Shown: piece by piece, positions 46,936 to 64,000 of the stretch
Position numbering within the stretch: the stretch's first letter is position 1
Layout: every line of letters begins with the position of its first letter
Source: Primula veris
Lineage: Eukaryota > Streptophyta > Magnoliopsida > Ericales > Primulaceae
Assembly: GCA_963682055.1 (NCBI GenBank)
Contig: OY821740.1
Location: 33,310,795-33,374,794 of the forward strand
Reading direction: 5' to 3'
DNA: 64,000 nt
Translations under genes and position numbers: made by a program
The notes under the pieces: generated by a model
Databases searched by the model: none
The model's input: the letters and a program-made list of their open reading frames with translations, nothing else
Told to the model about the DNA's origin: nothing

Positions 46936-47650
46936 ATGATTGTGCCTAAATTTATAGAGAAAATGAGCAATATGTACATGATTGGTTTCGGTCCGGTTTT
47001 CAGAAAAATTGAAATCGAGATTAATTTTTGATTCGGTCATTTTCGGTTTTTTGAAAATATGGACTGAACCGAACCGGATTACTTTCGATCCGGTTCCGGT
47101 TCTGATTCGGTCCTGGTTTTAGTTCCCTTTTTTTGGTATGATTCAATATATGTCAAATTACCCAAGAATATAAATTTTTATAACTTTCAGAAATCCCCTA
47201 TAATATTTAAAAACTACTACTAAAACCCCATTTATTTAAAATATGCTTTATACATCACAAATTTATTAAAGTTTCACTATTTTATATAAAAAAAAATACA
47301 CTTAGACATTAGAATTAGATAATTGCAAAAAGAAAGCATGTAACTTATTTATATATAATTTTAATATATATATATTGATAAAATACTTGTTAGTTCATAT
47401 ATATATATATTGATTTTTTTGGAGGGTTTTCGGGTTTTTTAACTACTCGGTTAGGTTTTTTAACTACTCGGGTTTTTTTGGTATTTCGATTTTTTGGTTT
47501 TTTTTCAGTTCGGTTTTATAGTAAACCGAAATGGACCGAACAACTTTTGATTTCTCAATTTCGGTCTTTTTCGGTTTTTGGGTTTTCCGGTTCGGTTTTC
47601 GGTTTCTGTTCAGTTCGGCTATTCCGGGTTTTTGCCCAGCACTAAATATA
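46936..47650. repeat. CGGTTTT-rich degenerate repeat
   Basis: Left (46985-47120) and right (47400-47640) flanks are packed with CGGTTTT/TTCGGT phrases, partly in opposite orientation (AACCGAACCGGAT; GGTTCGGTTTTCGG). The region ends TTTGCCCAGCACTA followed by (TA)n. It looks like a degenerate MITE-type insertion within GLR flank DNA. No ORF. Confidence 0.5.
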
Positions 47651-47671
47651 TATATATATATATATATATAG

Positions 47672-48545
47672 GTGGTATTAATTAGAGAAAATTAAATATG
47701 TAAAAACACTTTTAAAATTGATATATACTATTTTATTTATTCTTAGTATACCATCTAAATCAAATCACACATCATGTATCTCTCCTATTCCTATTATATG
47801 CATTAAATAAAACTCACCATATCTCGTATTCAATAAAGCTTTCATGGATAAATTAAAATACCATTGACTTAATCAAATCATTTTTATAGGTTTGAGAAAC
47901 GTACTTGTCAATCTTACTCCCATTTATAGAGAAAATGATCGATACGTATATATAGATTAGTAATCGTGCCTCACGCGTTGCGTGTGTGACGCGCAATGCA
48001 ATTAAAATATAGAAAATAAGTGTAGTTATGATACAAATATGTTGATAATAAAAAAAACAGTATAAGATAATAAGAATTAAAAGATTAATGTTTGGCTGTT
48101 AAAGAGTGATAAATAGTGTTATTAGTTATTAATTTTTATATTTTTTTTTATGTGAGTATAGTATTATTGTAATTAATAAAAAAATATTGGGGTATTTTTG
48201 AAAAAAAATGGCTAAATTGGGTAGACTCATTTGATTTGAATTGACTTATTATAATAAAATGATGGTATTAATTAGAGAAATATACATATATAAAAACTCT
48301 TTTAAAGAATTGTACATACTATTTTATTTATTCTTAGTATACCCTTTAAATCAATAATACTATTTTATTTATTCTTAGTATACCCTTTAAATCAATAACA
48401 CATCAACATCTCTCTCATCTCCCTATTATATGCATTAAATAAAAATTACCATACATCATATTCAATAAAACTTAACATAATCATTGACTTAATTAAATCA
48501 TTTTTATAAGTTGAGTAATGTAATTGTCAATCTTACTCACTTTTA
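47672..48545. repeat. Direct repeat pair
   Basis: 47672-47945 and 48256-48545 share order and sequence (GGTATTAATTAGAGAAA; ATTCTTAGTATACC; TATATGCATTAAATAAAA; GACTTAATCAAATCATTTTT). The second copy has an internal tandem duplication of about 41 bp (48316-48398). No coding sequence. Confidence 0.7.
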
Positions 48546-48551
48546 TATGAG

Positions 48552-49025
48552 TTGAGAATATAGTTTCCATGTTGAGAAACGGAAACGGGATACGATAAGG
48601 GAAACGAAAACGGAAAACACAAACCAATTTTCGATGGAAAACGGGAAACGACGATATAATAATTTTTTTAAAATATAACATATTACAAATATTTATGAAA
48701 TACGCTCAATTTTATGAATAATACAATAGTACAGTGAAAAACTAATTAAATTTTTATAATTTAAGAGACAATTGTTCAAAATAACTCATATATGCTCTTT
48801 TATTAATTTGATTTCATCATATTTTTAACGCATTTTTTCACTTTTATTAAAAAATAAGTGTCTTACGAGTTTCTTGAATGTTTTATTGAGTTTTCCGAGA
48901 AATATAATTTAAGATTTTAAAAAGGTTTCGCTTAACTTTCCGAAACGTATCGGAGACGTTTTTTTCTAAAATTTTGAAAGAGTACCGTACCCGTTTCAGA
49001 AACGCATTTCCGGGGAAACTATGGC
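48552..49025. mobile_element. Possible hAT-like non-autonomous element
   Basis: ATAGTTTCC at the left and GGAAACTAT at the right form short inverted ends, with TTGAGAAT/CTGAGAAT as a possible 8-bp duplication. The interior has many GAAACG(G) phrases. No transposase. Confidence 0.4.
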
Positions 49026-50340
49026 TGAGAATGTGATTTTTTGACAAATTAAGTACGTTTTTATGTACTAATAATTGATTGCCAAGAAATGCTGCGTAAT
49101 GCTACTAAATATACTACATTATACTACCTGTTTTTATCATTAAATTTGATGTTAATGACGTCATTACATAATGCTACTATAAATCATAAATGATAATACA
49201 TATGCTACTACAAATTATATATGATGCTACTTATTTTGACTCTTTATTTTTAATTTTGATATTATATTAAATAAAAGTTGGGAATTATGCTACATTAATT
49301 TTCCACCATTGTTGTAAATATGGATTTTTTATTTGTGGAGTGATTTATAGAGAGAGAAAGGAAAATAGTATTAGTGAGTGATTTATGGTGTGATGTTTGA
49401 TAAAATTAAGGGTATTCTGATCCTTTAATTTTATATATGTATCAAATTATAAAAGTGATTTAATAATTTAGTTTTTTAGAAATTATTTCTCTTTTTATGT
49501 TCTAATTGGCGATTCTACTACTTTAAAAAATAACAATATAAATTGTTTCTATTTTGTTGAGAATTTAGCCGCTCAACTATAATAAAAAAAAAATAGAAAC
49601 CAAGCTTTATTTTCGAGTAGTGCATCTTTAGTTAAACGTTAACATTATTAAGTTTGTTATAGTCTTCAAAGTTCATCAACCTAGAAACTTTTTAGGTTGA
49701 TTTTCATAATTTCGTATCTCAACGACTGCATTCAAATCGGTTTATTTTGTCGAAACATTGCTTGAAAAAGTATCCTTAAAATTCATTTTAAATAAGTTGA
49801 AATGAAGTGTTTGACACGTAAACATAGTTTATTTTTGGTGATGGGTCAATTTCTAACCCTTTCAAATTAAAAACAACTTGTACATGTACACACAAGTGTT
49901 TGTTAAAAAAAACTGTAAAATTTGACTTTTTATTTATTTATTAATATTACTACTTTATAATTAAATCATCAAAACATACAATAAATACAAAAAATAATAT
50001 TAAAGTCAAATTTTACAGATTTTAGAACAAAAACTTTAGAAACAAACCGTTGATTTAAGAAAAACAATCGAGAATTTTTTTTACTAATACATATGAAAAA
50101 AAAAACGATAACATAAATAAAATATGACATATTTAACATGACCAAATGTCATTTGGTTACCGTGTATCCAAATTACATCAAACAATTATAACATGAAAGT
50201 AATGAAACAAATTTTAAATTTTGGAAATTATTGCTTCAATATGACTCGGTGCTAGTTCTTGGTCTTCAAGCAAGATAACTAAATTGTTGAATATGTTAGA
50301 AATTTGTGAGAGATTTCCAAGAGAATATTCCTACATGACT
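49026..50340. other. Upstream flank of GLR D
   Basis: 49026-49540 is AT-rich with repeated ATGCTACTA phrases. 49556-50340 is collinear with 61690-62420 upstream of gene F. No gene. Confidence 0.5.
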
Positions 50341-50472
50341 ACATGGTACAACAGTCAGCCTCTAATAATATTCTACTCGTTTTTCTCCCATTATATATAT
50401 ATATGTATATTCATTATTGTCGAACTGACAAAAGTGCACTATAATTAAATCAACAATTGGTTATTTATTTAC
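50341..50472 (+). promoter_or_regulatory. GLR D core promoter and 5' UTR
   Basis: The conserved CAGCCTCTAAT...TTCTACTCG block, then CTCCCATTATATATATATA (TATA near 50391-50404), about 70-80 bp upstream of the ATG. Confidence 0.6.
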
Positions 50473-56045
<5,573 letters not shown>

Positions 56046-56870
56046 AAAAATGGTTTACCGAGTAAAAGGGGAAATAGATGTAAGCCTATTCTGTAAAGAC
56101 AACTTTAGATATTCCAAGATCTTCACTTTATACCGTAATTTTAGCAATGATGAAGATGCCCGAAATCGTAGAAATTGCCTCATACGAGGCTATTGTTATG
56201 GTACCCTAAGGTACCTTATGTATAAAATTTGACAATAATATCATTATTTTTGATTTTTTTTTTGAAAAATTGTATATACTTAGTAGAATTTTCTTTTCCA
56301 CTTGGCTACAATATTTGCATGTGTTCTTCACAATACTAAATAGATGTTTGCTCATTTTAGGAATAATCATACAGAAGTGGAAACCCAAAAAAATGGTTTA
56401 CCGAGTAAAAGAGGTTTATGTTGTACTCGTACAAAGGAGTCTACGAGGATAAGAGATTCATGATGAATGTACCGACAAACATTGCACTTGTTTAATAGTA
56501 ACAATGTTGAGAAAATTTTAAAAACTTGTAGTTGTGAATAAGTTTGGTAGAGATTTATGCATGGATTCAATTTGTAGTCATCAGCATACTGATAATTCTT
56601 GGAAAATTGGGCATCGGCATACTGATAATGCTTGGAAAACATTTTGTTCTTAATTATAGTACAATAATCAGATTTTTTAATTTGAGAACATTTTACTCCT
56701 ACATTTTAAAAAAATATTGCAGAATGTAGTTCCTTTTTATAGGGAAAAATATATATTTAGTGTACAGTCTTTCTTTAAGTACGCCTGATTTCCTAACAGC
56801 TGGCTCAATATTTGCAGAAAAATCAAGACAGAAATGAGTATATGCAGTAGAGAGATGGAAATATGACACA
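56046..56870. other. 3' flank of GLR D
   Basis: Near-identical to 26819-27650. No gene. Confidence 0.5.
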
Positions 56871-56879
56871 TAAGAAGAA

Positions 56880-57290
56880 ATAGGATTAGTGACTGCAGAA
56901 AACACTTTTAAAGAAGAAGAAGAAGGATTAGGAGGGACACAATTCTCATTTGTAAAATTATGGTGATAAGTAAAAATAATCTCATTAACAAACTAGAAAT
57001 AAAAGTTTGATTTTTATCTAGGTCATATAATTTGTAGCATTTAGTATAGAATGGGTACCTAATAAAGATGTATCTCCTATCTTTAGCATCAAACTTTGTC
57101 ATGTCTCTAGATAAATTTAAAGCATAACACATGAACCCAAACACTTTCATGTGATTGTAGTCAAGTGGCTTGTGATAATACTTCTCATATGGAGCACTAT
57201 AATTCATTAATAGGGTAGGGAGTCTGTTAATCAGAAAAGCAGCTAGAATTTTAGTTTTTCTAAAATCATATTTCAAAAACTAGAAATAGT
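56880..57290 (-). pseudogene. Ty1/copia integrase remnant
   Basis: The minus-strand frame 57276-56908 reads LAAFLINRLPTLLMNYSAPY and on to VFGFMCYA, slightly longer at its N-terminal side than the copy after B. Confidence 0.75.
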
Positions 57291-57628
57291 TTTCAACATA
57301 CAGTTTGGCACTTTTGGAATTAGCTTTACCACTTTGTTAAGATAGAGCCAATTACTATACCATCTAGAAACCTAGAAGTCTTCTAGGCCTGTTTTTTAAG
57401 TATTTCTAGCATGAAACTAAGAAAATTAGACATATTTCCCTTCTTTTGGTGGGATAAAACATTGTCAACGGGTCTGGCTTAGTTTGTAAGGTTTGATGAA
57501 GGTTTTTTTCTATTGTTTTTTAACGAATAATTTACTCTATTTCGTTTTAGTGCCCTTTATTAAAAACAATTTTTTTTAGCATCCAATATTTCAACAATCT
57601 CACATTTTATATCATACCGTTAATTGTG

Positions 57629-57856
57629 GTATGAAATGATAATGTGTGGGTGATGTAATTGCCGCCATATCACAAATGTCTGTTAGATAGATAAGGTGTT
57701 TAGTAAATTTTGTCAATGACACATTATCATTGCACGCAAAAATTAATGTTAGAGTGAATTGATAATGTGTCGGTGAGGTGATTGCTGCCCCGTCACCAAT
57801 TTATGTTAGATAGATGAGTATTTTAGCAAGTGTTATGAATGACACATTATCATTCC
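57629..57856. repeat. ~100-bp palindromic-ended module, tandem pair
   Basis: Two units (57629-57732, 57755-57856), paralogous to 28459-28684. Confidence 0.6.
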
Positions 57857-59930
57857 ATACAAGAATTAATTTTAGGATACAAAACCAGATACTGTTAAGG
57901 TAGAGAGCAGCAAACAATTTTTTTTTATAGCAAATAGGACACTAAAACGAAATCTATAGTAAGTACATTGTAAAAACACATAAAATATCATTTGAACACG
58001 GAGCATTAAACTATTTAAGCTTTCACTAATTAACTATTGTCTCTTTTAAAAACTAAAAACGCACCCAAGTTTATGTGTTACTTCACTATAATCTTCTTGC
58101 GGGATAATCCAATTATATCGTTCACAAGTAATGTACTTAAGATAATTTTAAACGAAAGTGCTGCGAAACAAAATAAAGTATTAACGGGGTAAAATGTAAC
58201 AACCTTACAATTGTAAACCTTTTTTATAATTTTTGTAACATAGAGTGCCTTTTTATAATATTCGAAACTCATATCTAGAGAACAAGATACATATTTTTAT
58301 TAATGATTAAGAGTGATTTATTTTTAATTTTATGAGATAAGGGTTTTCGGAAAAATATTAACAACCACTTATATTAAGGATGAATTTTTTAAAAGCTCCA
58401 CACTTGTAAAAATAGTCTAATCTTTACAAACGGGTGGTAATAATCAGAAGAACATGAGTTTTGATTATTATATAAAAATGTTAAACTACCTTGAAAATTA
58501 GAGAGTTTTATTACTAAGTACTAAATGTGTCAAAAATAATTTTGTCGATAATTAGTCAAAAATTGATAAAATCACAATAACAACAAACTTTTCTTAATGA
58601 TAAATAACAATTATTATTGATAGAATTTATTCCAATCAATATGTCAATAAACAAAATATATAAACTTAAAAACACGTAATCATCACCAACACAAACGTTT
58701 TAACAAGAAAGTGAGGCATTACCCCCTAAAACTTTTGTTAAAATTAAGCTAAAATAATAATAAGAAACAATACACAATAATAAAATTGAAACATATTTGT
58801 CTTGGATGGAGAATGGTGAATTGTTGCGGATGAAAAATTATGAAAAGTTTACAAAGTGTTAAGAGTGTTTTCAATATGTCCCCTTTCATTCTGTGTCATT
58901 GCATATATACGTATGTCCCCTTTCTTTCTCTGCCATTGTATATATGGAGAAGGGTGAATTGTTGCGGATAAACTAATTTTTTGTTTATCATGTATATCAA
59001 TAGTGTATATCAATAGTAATAATAGACTCGTAGTCATAAATTGGGAAATATATCAGCTGCATTTTTTTTTTTTTTTTTATTTTTTTTTTTACGTTTTGAG
59101 ACTTTGCTTCATTTTCCTTTATTATTTGCATGTGTGAGTAAGTTTAGAAAACTTTGCATGTGTCAGTAATCTTAGAAGACTTTACTGCCATCTTATGGAG
59201 ACTTAGTCTCCTTTTTTTCTTTTCTTTTTTAATTTTGTATTTATAGTTCCCGGAGTTAGCAACGAATTACCATTTGCTTTATTGTTCATTTCGTCTTATT
59301 GCCTTTAATCGCATAACTTCTAATTTAACTGTCTTGAGTCCGCAATTTATTTATTTTCGCACATACTCGTTCGGCTTGTTTGGGGCAATTTTACGTCTAC
59401 TGATTCGTCAGTGTCATAGTTTCACCATTTAATCTGTAAAATGAATACAAAAACAAGTAAAATAGTATAAAACTATAATTTACATAATAACGCTTAATTT
59501 ACACATATTATTATATTTTTGTTTTTAAAACATTACACAATAATAGTAAAATATTACAATGCTTACAGCTAATCAACTATCCACCACCGTGGTATTATGA
59601 TACTTGGCAAAGATTTTTAGAAGCAATTTTGTTACCGCTTATGTCAATTACATTCACTATAAATTATTATTGATTTAGTCAGCGTCGAAAAATGTCACAA
59701 AGTATCGTTAATTTAAAAAGTTGTCACAAACTTGTCACAAATTTACTAAAATATCATAAATTTATTACAAAAAAACATAGCTAATCAACTCGTTAGAAAA
59801 AAACGTCACTGATCTTGTGGCTATTTGGACATATATTTTATAGTGATTAAACAATCATATACCATGAAAGTAATGAAACTAATTTTGAATTTTGGAAATG
59901 ATTTCTTAATGACTGGATAACTAGTTCTTG
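57857..59930. other. AT-rich intergenic DNA
   Basis: Collinear with 28685-30719. T-rich tract at 59064-59090. About 70 bp near 58206-58280 differ from the B counterpart (small local insertion). No gene. Confidence 0.5.
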
Positions 59931-59989
59931 GTCCTCAAGGAGAAGATAACTAGGTTGTAAAAATTCATACATAACTACGTACATGTACA

Positions 59990-60117
59990 AAGTCAGCCTC
60001 TAATATTCTACTCGTTTTCTCCCATTATATATAAGTATAACAATTATTGTTAAACAAAAGTGCACTATATATATCAACACTTGTTTTATATTTACTTTGT
60101 AAAAACAATTTGTCAAA
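59990..60117 (+). promoter_or_regulatory. Promoter remnant of pseudo-exon E
   Basis: The conserved CAGCCTCTAATATTCTACTC block and CTCCCATTATATATAAG (TATA near 60024-60034). Confidence 0.5.
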
Positions 60118-60300
60118 ATGCCTCCATTGCTTTCGCTTTTCTTTTTTCTATCCATGCTTTCTTATGGTAGTGCTGGTGAAACTAAATCTTGATTTATGTA
60201 AATATTACAGCGAAAAATGACCTGGAAATAGCTGATTCCCTCAAAATCCATCTCTGCGGAGTTTGTAAACGTAAACGAAGCTGAAAATATCTGGGTTGAA
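60118..60300 (+). pseudogene. GLR pseudo-exon 1 (E)
   Basis: The first start codon (MEKP) is lost. The second Met opens MPPLLSLFFFLSMLSYGSAG, but a 5-bp insertion after GETKS creates TGA at 60190-60192 and shifts the frame. The rest of S1 after FVNVNEAEN is deleted and the sequence runs into intron DNA (TGAAATAAGATAAAAATC). No exons 2-4 follow before gene F. Its partner in the previous unit is remnant C. Confidence 0.85.
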
Positions 60301-62420
60301 ATAAGATAAAAATCTTTACTCCTACGGTTTAATTCCTTTTCGTAGGATTTTGATTATATGTAAGAGTTGGAAAAGGTTAAAAGACATCAGTTCGCAGCAT
60401 GCATAATAATTTGAATAATAGAAGGGGAGTAACAAGGCCGATAAGTGATTTTAAACGAATATTAGGAACTTGGAAGCTGATTCAATAAAATTAAAAGACT
60501 ATTTAGCTTGTTAATTTAGACTTATTTTTGACATAATTACTTTGTGTGTTCTACTTCTTCGATCCTATATAGTAAATGACGTTACGTTCTTGACATTAAA
60601 AAAAAAAACATTTGTTGGGCGTTTTCAACATGTTTATGTAACCGATAAATAATTTTGAAGGGTCAAGCAGGGTTTTTAAAACTTAGACCAATAACAAATT
60701 AATAGTTTGGTGGATAATTTTCTTACATAAATCTTAGATAAATAATTTTCCTCACACATTTTTTCACCCAAAATATATAACCGTTGATGTGGCATGCACA
60801 GATGACATGTATAGTCATTACCGCTTTACAATTTCCAAGAAGCCACAATTAAACCACAAGCTTAATTATCAATGACCAGTCCAAAATAATTGCACTTATG
60901 ACTTTTCATCTACTATAACTGAAAAAATAGAAACTAGTTAATTACAATGGCAACATATATTCGAGTGGATTTATGACGTTTTTAAAAAAAAAAAAAAAAA
61001 CCATATATTTAGCGAAAAAAATCAATTAAATTATAGCCTAGATTTTTACTTTTGTAATTAATTAGCCAATTTTTTTTGTATGTAGTATCACATAATAGTT
61101 TAAAACGATGATAAACTCTTGTTTCGTTTCACCTTTTAAGGACAAATTTTTTGCTTTTCTGATTTAAATATATACGTTTTTTTTTTCAATTTAAGATATT
61201 TTCTGTAAAAGAAAAATTAAATTTTTGTTTATAGATGTTGACATTTGACACATTAATTACCAGTTAAAGAGGAATGTGGGATAAGAAAAAATTGAAGTAC
61301 TAATTGGCATGTTAATAATACTTGGATATGGAGAAATTAAATAATCAATAGGTCTTTAAGCATTAACTTTGATTTATTTAATTAGCTCCTTGCTTTTTGG
61401 GGAAAGATATGACACGCTGTAAACTTGAGAGTGATTTGGACGAATCCACCGTGCAACTCTTATAATTTTTTAATTTAAATACTAAGGTAATATATAATTC
61501 TACTCCATGACAAAATTAAGTAGTAAAATCATAGTTAGATTTGTTCCACAAGTTGACAAACTTATTGACTTGAACTAGTTTAGTCCTCTTGTAACAAGTG
61601 GTGTAAAGAGATGTGTCAGGCTTTGAAAAGTGTTGGCCTCATTATAAATTCACATTTAATGTAGGAGCAACCCTCTTGTAAAGTGTTGCTATTTTGTTGA
61701 GAATTTAACCACAACTATAGTAACTTAAGAATAGCGACGAAGTTTTATTTTCTAGTAGTGCGTCTTTGTTAAACGTTAGCATTAGTAAGTTTGTACACAT
61801 TTTAAAGCATTATTGTCTTCAAAGTTCATCAGCCTAGAAACTTTGTCTTCAAAGTTCATCAGCATTATTGTCTTCAAAGTTTGTCGAAATATTGCTTGAA
61901 AAAGTATCCGTAAAGCTTATTTTAAAGAAGTTGAAACGAAGTGTTTGACACCATCTTTAATTATAAGTAAACATAATTTATTTTTGGGAGATGGGTCATT
62001 TTCTAACCATTTCAAATTAAAAACAACTTGTACATGTACAAACAAGTGATTGTTTTAAAAAAAAATTCTGTAAAATTTGATTTTTTATATATTTTTTTGT
62101 TATTTATTAATAACACTATCTTATAAATTGTAAAAACAAACAATAAATACCCAGAAACTAATACAAAAAGTCAAATTTTACAGATTTTTAGAACAAAAAC
62201 TTTAGAAATAAAATAAAACGTTGGTTTAAGAAAAACAATCGAAAAAAAAAAAACTACGAATACATATGAAAAAAACGATAACATGACTAGAACGTAACAT
62301 ATTTAACATGAAACTAATTTTAAAATTTGAAAATTATTGCTTCAATACGACTTGGTGGTAGTTCTTGGTGTTCCAACAAGATAACTAAATTGTTGAATAT
62401 GTTGTAAATTTGTGAGAAAT
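60301..62420. other. Intron-like and intergenic DNA between E and F
   Basis: 60301-60760 resembles proximal GLR intron 1. 61187-61990 matches the fragments at 32750-34133 and is the empty reference for the MITE there. A18 run at 60983. GTCTTCAAAGTTCATCAGC is locally triplicated at 61815-61880. No gene. Confidence 0.55.
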
Positions 62421-62439
62421 TTCCAACAGAATATTCCTA

Positions 62440-62578
62440 CATGACTACATGGTACAACAGTCGACCTCAAATAATATTCTACTCGTTATTCTCCCATTGT
62501 ATAAATGTATGTATATTTATTATTGTCAAACTCACAAAAGTGCACTATAATTACATCAACAATTGGCCATTTATTTAC
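62440..62578 (+). promoter_or_regulatory. GLR F core promoter and 5' UTR
   Basis: CTCCCATTGTATAAATG (TATA near 62498-62508), about 75 bp upstream of the ATG, preceded by the conserved AATATTCTACTCG block. Confidence 0.6.
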
Positions 62579-62872
62579 ATGGAAAAACCATTTGTCAAAA
62601 TGCCTCTACTTCTTTCCCTTTTCCTTTTTCTTTCCGTAATTTCTTATGGCAGTGCTGCTGAAACTAAATCTTTTGTAAATATCAAAGCAAAAAAACATCT
62701 GAAAATAGGGATTCCGGCAAATTCCTTCTCTGACAAGTTTGTGAACGTAAAGAGGAATACTGGTTTTTGCATTAATGTTTTCGAGGAAGTGATTAAGAAC
62801 TTGACGATCGATTATGATTTTATACCGTTTCATGGCACTTATGATGATTTAGTCAAAAGTGTGGCTAACAAG
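62579..62872 (+). CDS. GLR: GLR gene F exon 1 (5' part; gene leaves the window)
   Basis: 98 codons: signal peptide MEKPFVKMPLLLSLFLFL, mature from about AAETKS, S1 motifs LKIGIP and TGFCINVFEEV, ending SVANK before donor GTACGT. It is eight codons shorter than D around VNVKRNTGF and NLTIDYDF. Only the start is visible; exons 2-4 must lie beyond the window, so intactness is unknown. Confidence 0.82.
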
Positions 62873-64000
62873 GTACGTGTAATGGTATATTTTAGCATTT
62901 TACTATCTTTTCAATGTAAATTAATAATCATATGGAGTATGGTTCAAGAATTGTGTTAATTTAACTAGATATTTCCGGTTATATTTATAGAAATCTTACC
63001 TTCTAAAATTTGGCCAATCCTGATTGAAATAATATAAAAATATTTATTCCTACGGTTTAATCACTTTTCGTTCGATATTAATTATATGTAAAAGTTGAAA
63101 AGGCTTAAACAACATAAGTTCGCAAGATATGCATAATAATTTGGATAACAGAAGCGGAGTACAACCTGTCAAATGATTTTAAACGAATATTAGGGACTTG
63201 GAAGCTGATACAATAAAAGTAAAAGATTATTTAGCCAGTTAATTTGGACTTATTTTTGACATATAATCACTTTGTGTTTGTGTGTTCTACTTCTTCGATC
63301 CTATGCAGTACTAAATGACGTTCTTGAAATTTTTAGTATAAGTCTCTTTTATAGTTCTCCCCAATGTCTGAATTATTTTTAATTCAACTGTCTTATCATT
63401 AAACAAAAAACATTTGTTGGGCGTTTTCAACATGTTTCGGTAATTAATAAATAACTTTGAAGAGCCAAGCAGGGTTTTTGAAACTTAGACAATATAACAA
63501 AGTAAGACTTAGGCGGATAATTTTTTCACATCAATCATGCATATGCTGCCAATATGTGCAACTTTTTTTAATTTAAATAGTAGGGTAATATATATATAAT
63601 TTTAGGGGTGGTAAAAAATCTCCAAATCCTACCCGTAACCCAACTCGTACAGATTGGGGTTGGCTGACTATCCAAAAAAGTTCAATACGCCCCACCTCAA
63701 TCTGTTATATATTTTGTATCCAATATTTCAACAAACTCACGATTTATATCATATTATTAATTATTGGATGAAATGATAATGTGTCGGTGATATCATTACC
63801 ACCACATCACCAAATTCTGTTAGATAAAGGAGTATTGTAGTAACTTTTTCAATGATACGTTACATCCAAGAATTAATGATATGGTACAAAACGTGATACT
63901 ATTAATTAAGTAGGGAGTATCATTTTTTTTAGCTAAACTGAAATGTGTATTTAGTACATTGTAAGAAAGCATTACAAAAACATAAAAATCTCATTTGAAT
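62873..64000 (+). other. GLR F intron 1, start
   Basis: Similar to D intron 1 for its first 220 bp. 63600-63700 carries GGGGTGG...CAACTCG phrases like those at 46660-46760 (possible DNA-element remnant). 63768-63865 is another palindromic-ended module. No gene. Confidence 0.6.

Overview
The window is nuclear DNA of a flowering plant, most likely a eudicot. Evidence: AT-rich, intron-containing genes, plant-type glutamate-receptor-like (GLR) channel exons, a Tat-lineage Ty3/gypsy element, Ty1/copia elements, a plant L1-type LINE, and MITEs with 2-, 8- and 9-bp target duplications. I cannot assign a species.

The backbone is a tandem array of short GLR genes, all on the + strand. From left to right: gene A (exons 3-4 only, 15-1691), gene B (four exons, 4463-26818), a decapitated 5' remnant C (about 30720-30890), gene D (four exons, 50473-56045), pseudo-exon E (60118-60300) and gene F (exon 1 at 62579-62872, the rest beyond the window). 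B and D splice to 479 and 481 residues. Each encodes a signal peptide joined directly to the S1 half of the ligand-binding domain, then M1-pore-M3, S2 and M4. The large amino-terminal domain of ordinary plant GLRs is missing by design: start codon, signal peptide and a conserved TATA promoter lie immediately before S1.

Comparison of repeat units (B downstream with D downstream, C with E, D and E with F) dates the insertions. Gene B intron 1 is about 19 kb because a 14.9-kb Tat element (6716-21629, TSD ATTCG) and a 1.5-kb copia solo LTR (21761-23267, TSD AATAG) inserted there. Gene D keeps both sites empty. The Tat element has almost identical LTRs but broken gag, pol and integrase frames. Its 8-kb region 3' of pol carries a predicted five-exon antisense gene and a row of small antisense coiled-coil ORFs, five of them behind a TATA box of their own.

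Between C and D lie a partial copia element with a 1.4-kb LTR, a Stowaway-like MITE, and a decayed minus-strand L1-type LINE (about 34134-46300). Nested in the LINE is a 6.25-kb copia element (35085-41336, TSD TGATT) with near-identical LTRs and a decayed interior. The remaining sequence is AT-rich intergenic or intronic DNA with older TE remnants. Gene D looks chimeric: F-like exon 1 and start of intron 1, an inverted fragment, then B-like sequence to the end.
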